From assembly GCA_023391175.1 (NCBI GenBank), contig JAEWBL010000111.1:1-10571 (forward strand): 10,571 bases of DNA. Reading direction: 5' to 3'. This DNA comes from Pseudomonadota bacterium (GTDB taxonomy: Bacteria; Pseudomonadota; Alphaproteobacteria; Rhizobiales; Xanthobacteraceae). The notes under the pieces were generated by a model. It ran no database searches. It saw nothing but the letters and a program-made list of their open reading frames with translations, and had not been told where the DNA came from. The position numbers were made by a program, and so were the translations under genes. Positions 6,956 through 10,571 of the stretch are shown in pieces. Position 1 is the stretch's first letter, and each line of letters begins with the position of its first letter.

Positions 6956-7801
6956 ATGCCGCATACCCTCATCGATCCCGCGCTCGAAGCCGAATACGCC
7001 CTGCGCCGCCGGCATCCCGAGCGCGAGAGCGTCTATGACGGCCATCGCCGCCTCGGCACCGCGCTGCGCGCCACCGGGGGCTGGCGGCTCGACCAGCGCT
7101 ACGGGCCGGGGACGCGCTGCCTCTTGGATGTGTTCCCGGCGGGCGAAGGGGCGCCGGTGCTGTTCTTCATCCATGGCGGCTACTGGCGGGCGCTGGACAA
7201 GTCCGATGTCTCCTTCATCGCCGGTCCCTCAATCGCCGCCGGGGTGACGCTGGTGGCGCCTGGCTACGATCTCGTGCCCGGCGTGCGGGTCGCCGACATC
7301 GTGGACGAAATGCGCCTCGCGCTGCGCTGGGTGGTGGACACCCTCGCCCCCTCCCGCATCGTCGTAGCCGGCCATTCCGCCGGGGGGCAGCTCGCCGCGA
7401 TGCTGGCGCTCGATCAGGCGGAGCGGGGCGACGGCCCCATCTGTGCCCTTGCCGGGCTTTCCGGCGTGTACGACCTGCGCCCTCTGCGGCACACCTCCAT
7501 CAATGCCGACCTCCGCCTCTCCGCCCAGGAGGCGGCGGCGGCAAGCCCGCTGCTGCGCCTCGGCGACCTTCCGCCCGGCGCGCGGCTGATGCCGCTCCTC
7601 TGCGCCGTAGGCGGCGACGAGACGGACGGCTTCAAGCGCTGGAGCCGCGATTTCGCCGAGCTGTGGGCGGCGCGCGGCGGCGCCGTGCAGTCCCTGGAGC
7701 CGGCGCAGCGCAACCATTTCACCCTGCTCGATCCCCTGGCCGACGGGACCGATCCGCTCACCCGCGCGATCCTCGCCCTCGCCCGCCCTTCGGAGGCCTG
7801 A
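6956..7801 (+). CDS. Alpha/beta hydrolase, arylformamidase-like (HGGYW type)
   Basis: A 281-aa cytoplasmic serine hydrolase. It has the oxyanion-hole motif HGGYW (73-77), the nucleophile elbow GHSAGG with S141, an acidic cluster GGDETDG (219-225; D221 or D224 may be the catalytic acid) and H254 in RNHFTLLD as likely catalytic histidine. The lead-in 'DVFPAGEGAPVLFFIHGGYWRALDKSD' resembles the kynurenine formamidase-like branch of the family, whose members cleave formamides, carbamates and esters; the actual substrate is unknown. It lies 15 bp after livF and is followed at once by a RidA-family gene, so it probably acts on the imported solute or its oxidised product. A related pairing (hydrolase RutD with RidA-like RutC) exists in pyrimidine breakdown, but RutD is a different hydrolase group and no other rut gene is here. 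Confidence 0.88.
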   Translation: MPHTLIDPALEAEYALRRRHPERESVYDGHRRLGTALRATGGWRLDQRYGPGTRCLLDVFPAGEGAPVLFFIHGGYWRALDKSDVSFIAGPSIAAGVTLVAPGYDLVPGVRVADIVDEMRLALRWVVDTLAPSRIVVAGHSAGGQLAAMLALDQAERGDGPICALAGLSGVYDLRPLRHTSINADLRLSAQEAAAASPLLRLGDLPPGARLMPLLCAVGGDETDGFKRWSRDFAELWAARGGAVQSLEPAQRNHFTLLDPLADGTDPLTRAILALARPSEA

Positions 7802-8194
7802 ATGCCCGTTCTCTCCCCCGTGCTCGCCACCCCCGCCGATTCCGCCCTGCCCTACAGCCCCGCCGTGCTCGCGGGCGGGCCGGTACGCACGCTCTACATC
7901 TCGGGACAGGTGGGCATCGATACCTCGGGGCAGGTGCCCGCCGATTTCGAGGGGCAGGTGCGTGCCGCCTTCGCCAATCTCGAGGCGGTGCTTGCTGCGG
8001 CGGGCATGGGGCTCGGCGACCTCGCCAAGGTCACGGCCTTCCTCACCGATCCCGCGGACTATCCTGCTTATGGTCCGCTGCGCACCGAGCTGCTCAAGGG
8101 CAACAAGCCGGCCTCCACCCTGGTGATCGCCGCCGCCCTCGCCCGTCCCGAATGGCGCTTCGAGATCGAGGCCGTGGCCGTCGCCGCGCCCTGA
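7802..8194 (+). CDS. RidA/YjgF/YER057c/UK114-family protein, atypical
   Basis: A 130-aa protein of RidA-family length and pattern, expected to form a trimer: 'LYISGQVGIDTSGQV', 'FANLEAVLAAAGMGLGDLAKVTAFLTD', and a C-terminal FEIEAVAVA that keeps the family acidic residues (E121, E123). Canonical RidA deaminases hydrolyse reactive imines with an Arg in a PxR-[ST]-T motif near residue 105. Here the equivalent is PASTL, with Ala104 in the Arg position, so ordinary enamine/imine deaminase activity is doubtful. Family branches without this Arg are known and mostly of unknown function. The ATG at 7802 directly follows the hydrolase TGA, with CGGAGG at 7791-7796 at good spacing, so the two are translationally coupled. 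It is the last gene of the cluster; the next gene converges after 5 bp. Confidence 0.9.
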   Translation: MPVLSPVLATPADSALPYSPAVLAGGPVRTLYISGQVGIDTSGQVPADFEGQVRAAFANLEAVLAAAGMGLGDLAKVTAFLTDPADYPAYGPLRTELLKGNKPASTLVIAAALARPEWRFEIEAVAVAAP

Positions 8195-8207
8195 TCTCCT
8201 CAGGCCG
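8187..8207. terminator. Short hairpin spanning both converging stop codons
   Basis: CCTGA (8190-8194) and TCAGG (8200-8204) form a 5-bp stem around a 5-nt loop; beyond one mismatch, CG/CG pairs extend it. It includes the stop codons of both converging genes. There is no T-run on either strand, so a role as bidirectional terminator is only possible; part of the symmetry is inherent to opposed TGA codons. Confidence 0.25.
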
Positions 8208-8832
8208 TAATGCCCTGCCGCAGCGCCAGAAGCGTCAAGGCGATGTCCGACTGGACGCCGAGCTTGGCCCGGATCTGGGAGCGGATGTTGGCCACCGTCT
8301 TGGGGCTGAGGTTCAATGTCTCGGCGATGTCGTCGGTGCCTTGGTCGGCGAGGAGCAGGCGCAGCACCTCGAACTCGCGCGGGCTGAGCACATCGGCGAC
8401 AGCGGGGGTGTCCTTGAGCCGGGAGAGGGCCAGTTCGTGGTCGATGTCCGGGCTCAGCGCCATGCGACCGGCGAGCACGTCGCGCACCGCGCCGATCAGC
8501 ACGTCCGGCGGGCTGCTCTTGGTCACATAGCCCTGCGCCCCGGCGCGGATGGCCTGCACCGCAAAGGCGGCATTCTGGTGCATGGTGAAGACGAGGATGC
8601 GCGCCGCCCCGTCCCATTGCCGGATGCGCCGGATGGCCTCGACCCCGCCGAAGCCGGGCAGGGACAGGTCCATCACCACCAGATCGGGCCGCGCCTGCTT
8701 GAACAGCCGGTAGGCCTCGGCCCCCTCCCCCGCCTCCGCCACCACGGCGAGGCCGGCCTGGCGGTCCAGAAGGGCGCGGTAGCCCTCGCGCACCACGGCG
8801 TGGTCATCCACCAGCATGATGCGCTGGGTCAT
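8200..8832 (-). CDS. NarL/FixJ-family response regulator, MoxX-like
   Basis: A 210-aa transcription factor partner of the kinase encoded just upstream on this strand. The N-terminal receiver domain (about residues 3-120) has the acidic pair D9-D10, phospho-acceptor D55 in VVMDLSLPG, T83 in FTMH and K105 in TKSS, so it should be phosphorylated normally. The C-terminal LuxR-type helix-turn-helix (about 147-207) shows LSPREFEVLRLLL and LSPKTVANIRSQIRAKL. The start overlaps the kinase stop by 4 bp, indicating a coupled two-gene unit. MoxX, the regulator of methanol oxidation in Paracoccus, is a plausible relative because of its kinase partner. What it regulates here is unknown; the divergent gene at 10396 is the nearest candidate. 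The cluster at 290-8194 converges on it and need not be related. Confidence 0.93.
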   Translation of the reverse strand: MTQRIMLVDDHAVVREGYRALLDRQAGLAVVAEAGEGAEAYRLFKQARPDLVVMDLSLPGFGGVEAIRRIRQWDGAARILVFTMHQNAAFAVQAIRAGAQGYVTKSSPPDVLIGAVRDVLAGRMALSPDIDHELALSRLKDTPAVADVLSPREFEVLRLLLADQGTDDIAETLNLSPKTVANIRSQIRAKLGVQSDIALTLLALRQGITA

Positions 8833-10208
8833 GTCGTGGCCTCCCCGGCCGGCAGAGGGAGCCGCGCGCGCAGCAGCAGCCCGCCGCGGGGAGCGGTCGC
8901 GATGGACAATTCACCCCCCATGGCGGCGACGCGCTCGCGCATGCCGAGGAGGCCGAACCCGTCCGCCGCCGGCGCCAAGGCGCCCCGCCCGTCGTCCTCC
9001 ACGGTGAGGGTCACGACATCGCCCGCCGGCCCCGGTTCACGCGCGAGCACGAGTTGCACGCGGGAGGCGCCGGCGTGCTTCGCGGCATTTGTGATGGCCT
9101 CCTGCGCGATGCGATAGAGGCCGGCGGCGAAGGCCGGCTCCAGCGAATCGAGCCGGCCGGAGACATCGAGGCTGAAGCGGGTGGCGGCGCCGAGCCGGCC
9201 GTTCCAGCCGGCCACCAGCCCTTCCAGGCTGGCGACGAGGCCGAGGTCCTCCACCTCCGGCGGGCGCAGGCGAAGCAGCGCGCCGCGCAGGGCCTGCATC
9301 ATGGATTGGGCGGTGCGGCCGATGCTCTGGCATTCGGGAACGAGGGCCGGGCAGTCGCGCGCCGCCGTCTGGCCGGCAAGGGCCGCCACCGCGCCGATGG
9401 CGGCGAGGCTCTGGCCGAATTCGTCGTGCAGCTCGCGGGCGAGGGACCGCCGCTCCTCGTCCTGCACCGCGATCAGCCGGCGCGTGAGGCTGCGGCTCTC
9501 CGCCAGAGCCGCCTCCAGCCGCGCCGCCAGCGTGTTGAACACCTGCCCCACGGCCGACAGCTCGGCGAGATCGAAGGCCGGCATACGGGCGGAGAGGTCG
9601 CCCTGCGTCAGGCGATCGAGCCCGTCACCGATGATCCGGGTGGGCCGGAGCGCCCGCGCCAAAGCGAGATAGACCAGCGCGCACAGCACCAGCAGCATGG
9701 CCGAAACCACCGCGGCAAGGCGGCTCACCTCGCGCCACGCCCGTCCCGCCAGCGTCTCGGGGGCAAGGCTGACGGTGACGACGCCTTCCGCCGCCCCGCC
9801 CCCTTCGACCGCGCGTTCCGCCGTGCCGCCGGCCCCGAACAGGCCGTGATAGAGGCGCTGGAAGATCTCCGGTGTGCGCCCGTCGTCCGGCTCGGCGCCG
9901 CTGCACAGGCGCTGTACTCCATCCGCGCCGGATGGCCGGAAGGCGATGCACAGGCCCGGTGCCATCAAGGCGGGCGCGAGGCGCTGGAGATCGGGGAACA
10001 CGCCGGGCGCGCCACGCACCCACTGCATCTGCTGGCGCTGGAACGTGAGGTCGCGGGCCATCAGATCGGCGATGCGGGCCACCTGCGCCTCACCCGCCCG
10101 CGCGCCGTCGAGAAGCAGCCAGCCCACCGCGCCGGCGAGACACAGCGCCATGAGCGCGGCGATCCGGAGGGTCAGCCGGAGCTTGAGATCGAGGCGGGAA
10201 CGGGTCAT
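8829..10208 (-). CDS. Membrane sensor histidine kinase with LapD/MoxY-like periplasmic domain
   Basis: A 459-aa inner-membrane kinase. In order: TM1 (about 15-33), a periplasmic domain (34-163), TM2 (about 164-184), HAMP (185-235), a HisKA_3 dimerisation domain with H261 in ARELHDEFGQ, and an HATPase domain with the N box QEAITNAAKHAG (N374), DDGRG (405-409) and GFGLLGMRERV. The periplasmic part, with FPDL, LCIAF, then LCSG followed by an IFQRLYHGLF stretch, resembles the LapD_MoxY_N sensory domain; it has two cysteines, C87 and C102. MoxY controls methanol dehydrogenase expression in Paracoccus, so a C1-related signal is possible but unproven. An open frame extends to 10301, but its first 31 residues are Arg/Ser/Pro-rich and lack membrane character, so the ATG at 10208, right before MTRSRLDLKLRLTLRI, is preferred. 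Confidence 0.93.
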   Translation of the reverse strand: MTRSRLDLKLRLTLRIAALMALCLAGAVGWLLLDGARAGEAQVARIADLMARDLTFQRQQMQWVRGAPGVFPDLQRLAPALMAPGLCIAFRPSGADGVQRLCSGAEPDDGRTPEIFQRLYHGLFGAGGTAERAVEGGGAAEGVVTVSLAPETLAGRAWREVSRLAAVVSAMLLVLCALVYLALARALRPTRIIGDGLDRLTQGDLSARMPAFDLAELSAVGQVFNTLAARLEAALAESRSLTRRLIAVQDEERRSLARELHDEFGQSLAAIGAVAALAGQTAARDCPALVPECQSIGRTAQSMMQALRGALLRLRPPEVEDLGLVASLEGLVAGWNGRLGAATRFSLDVSGRLDSLEPAFAAGLYRIAQEAITNAAKHAGASRVQLVLAREPGPAGDVVTLTVEDDGRGALAPAADGFGLLGMRERVAAMGGELSIATAPRGGLLLRARLPLPAGEATT

Positions 10209-10395
10209 CGGTTCACTCGCGGGCGGACACCGCGGCATCGGCCGCGATCCGGTGCAAGACCTTAGGGACGCGGAAGCGTGGGCGGAAGATCGCCGGCCCA
10301 CGTCGGGAAATCTTCCCGGGCCCCGGCGTGAGGCCGTCTCTGGCCCGGGCGCGGTCCGGCCGGCACGCTCAGGCCATCAGACTGGAGACACGACC
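10209..10395. promoter_or_regulatory. Divergent control region between the kinase and a secreted-protein gene
   Basis: These 187 bp must hold the promoters of both divergent units. I see no firm -35/-10 pairs. Candidate protein-binding symmetry is clustered in the middle: the palindrome at 10304-10318 (listed separately) and a direct repeat GCGGAAG at 10270-10276 and 10282-10288, whose starts are 12 bp apart, about one helical turn. The ribosome binding site GGAGA at 10384-10388 serves the rightward gene. Confidence 0.4.
10304..10318. promoter_or_regulatory. Palindrome CGGGAA-N3-TTCCCG, candidate operator
   Basis: A perfect 6-bp inverted repeat (10304-10309 and 10313-10318) around ATC. Outer arms GCCGG (10292-10296) and CCGGC (10323-10327) add a second, looser layer. 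Its place in a divergent spacer next to a two-component system makes it a candidate binding site for the response regulator or another dimeric factor; as RNA it could also fold into a hairpin. Confidence 0.4.
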
Positions 10396-10571
10396 ATGGC
10401 GTTCCGCCCCTTCCCGCTCCTGCCCGCCCTCGCCTGCTTCGGCACACTCGCGAGCGGCGCCGCCGCTGGCGGCGAGGCACGCGGCGTGGCGATCATCGAT
10501 TTCACCTACAGCGATTCCTCCGGCGAGCCGCGCGACCAGACCGCCGAGCATCAGGCGCGGCTGAAGGCCTT
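10396..10571 (+). CDS. Small secreted protein, N-terminal part (DUF2380/DUF3280-like)
   Basis: The frame is open from the ATG at 10396 to the window edge (58 codons plus 2 bases), so this is an incomplete gene. Residues 1-24 look like a Sec signal peptide (Arg at 4, a hydrophobic core LLPALACFGTLA, and an AAA region as possible cleavage site). The mature part begins with VAIIDFTYSDSSGE and continues to HQARLKA, resembling the start of small secreted proteins of the DUF2380/DUF3280 type ('AVxDFxxxDxS' then a charged 'ARL' helix); this assignment is from memory of the pattern and moderate at best. Function is unknown. GGAGA lies 7 nt before the start. Divergence from the MoxY-like kinase suggests it may be a target or accessory of that system. 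Confidence 0.72.
   Translation, partial: MAFRPFPLLPALACFGTLASGAAAGGEARGVAIIDFTYSDSSGEPRDQTAEHQARLKA

Noticed and set aside
7229..8617. 462-aa minus-strand open frame across the hydrolase, RidA and response regulator
   Set aside because: It crosses three well-supported genes on both strands and has no domain signature.
10252..10257. TTGCAC on the minus strand as a -35 box for the kinase gene
   Set aside because: No matching -10 hexamer is found at a suitable distance, so it is not reported as a promoter.
9054..10265. 403-aa plus-strand open frame opposite the histidine kinase
   Set aside because: The kinase frame carries the full H, N and G box motifs; the opposite frame is rich in His, Ala, Arg and Gly without motifs.
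10209..10301. 31-codon N-terminal extension of the histidine kinase
   Set aside because: The extra residues are Arg/Ser/Pro-rich with no membrane or signal character and would overlap the control-region repeats; the ATG at 10208 fits the usual short basic lead before TM1.
1..10571. CRISPR arrays, tRNA or rRNA genes, insertion sequences, integrase or attachment sites
   Set aside because: No repeat-spacer pattern, RNA gene fold, transposase-like frame or terminal repeat was seen; the window is chromosomal-type metabolic and regulatory DNA.

Overview
The window is high-GC, densely coded DNA from what looks like an alphaproteobacterium, most plausibly Hyphomicrobiales of the Xanthobacter/Azorhizobium/Ancylobacter kind. 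That placement is an inference from codon use, the duplicated-metabolism style of a LivKHMGF-type importer, and a MoxYX-like two-component system; no rRNA or phylogenetic marker is present.

Layout. (1) Bases 1-199 hold the C-terminal end of a GntR/HutC-type (UTRA-domain) regulator. (2) Bases 290-8194 form one nine-gene plus-strand cluster: a Tat-type periplasmic substrate-binding protein, two tandem paralogous ferritin-like (di-iron carboxylate type) proteins, the permeases LivH and LivM, the ATPases LivG and LivF, an alpha/beta hydrolase of the arylformamidase-like (HGGYW) type and a RidA/YjgF-family protein. Most junctions are 15 bp or less or overlap; the widest is 177 bp before livH. (3) Bases 8200-10208 on the minus strand hold a histidine kinase with a LapD/MoxY-like periplasmic domain and a NarL-type response regulator whose start overlaps the kinase stop by 4 bp. 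This unit converges on the cluster with 5 bp between stop codons. (4) Divergent from the kinase, at 10396, a small secreted protein begins and runs off the window.

How it may work. The importer would bring in a small organic solute. The oxygenase-like pair, the hydrolase and the RidA protein look like dedicated processing enzymes for it, perhaps a nitrogen-containing or aromatic amide-type compound. The substrate is not readable from the sequence. The most interesting observation is that the first ferritin-like protein keeps a full set of candidate di-iron ligands while its paralog has lost at least one (Glu to Lys in the last helix motif), suggesting a catalytic plus non-catalytic subunit pair. 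The RidA protein also lacks the arginine expected of imine deaminases. Neither the pair nor the RidA protein therefore fits the default annotation of its family.
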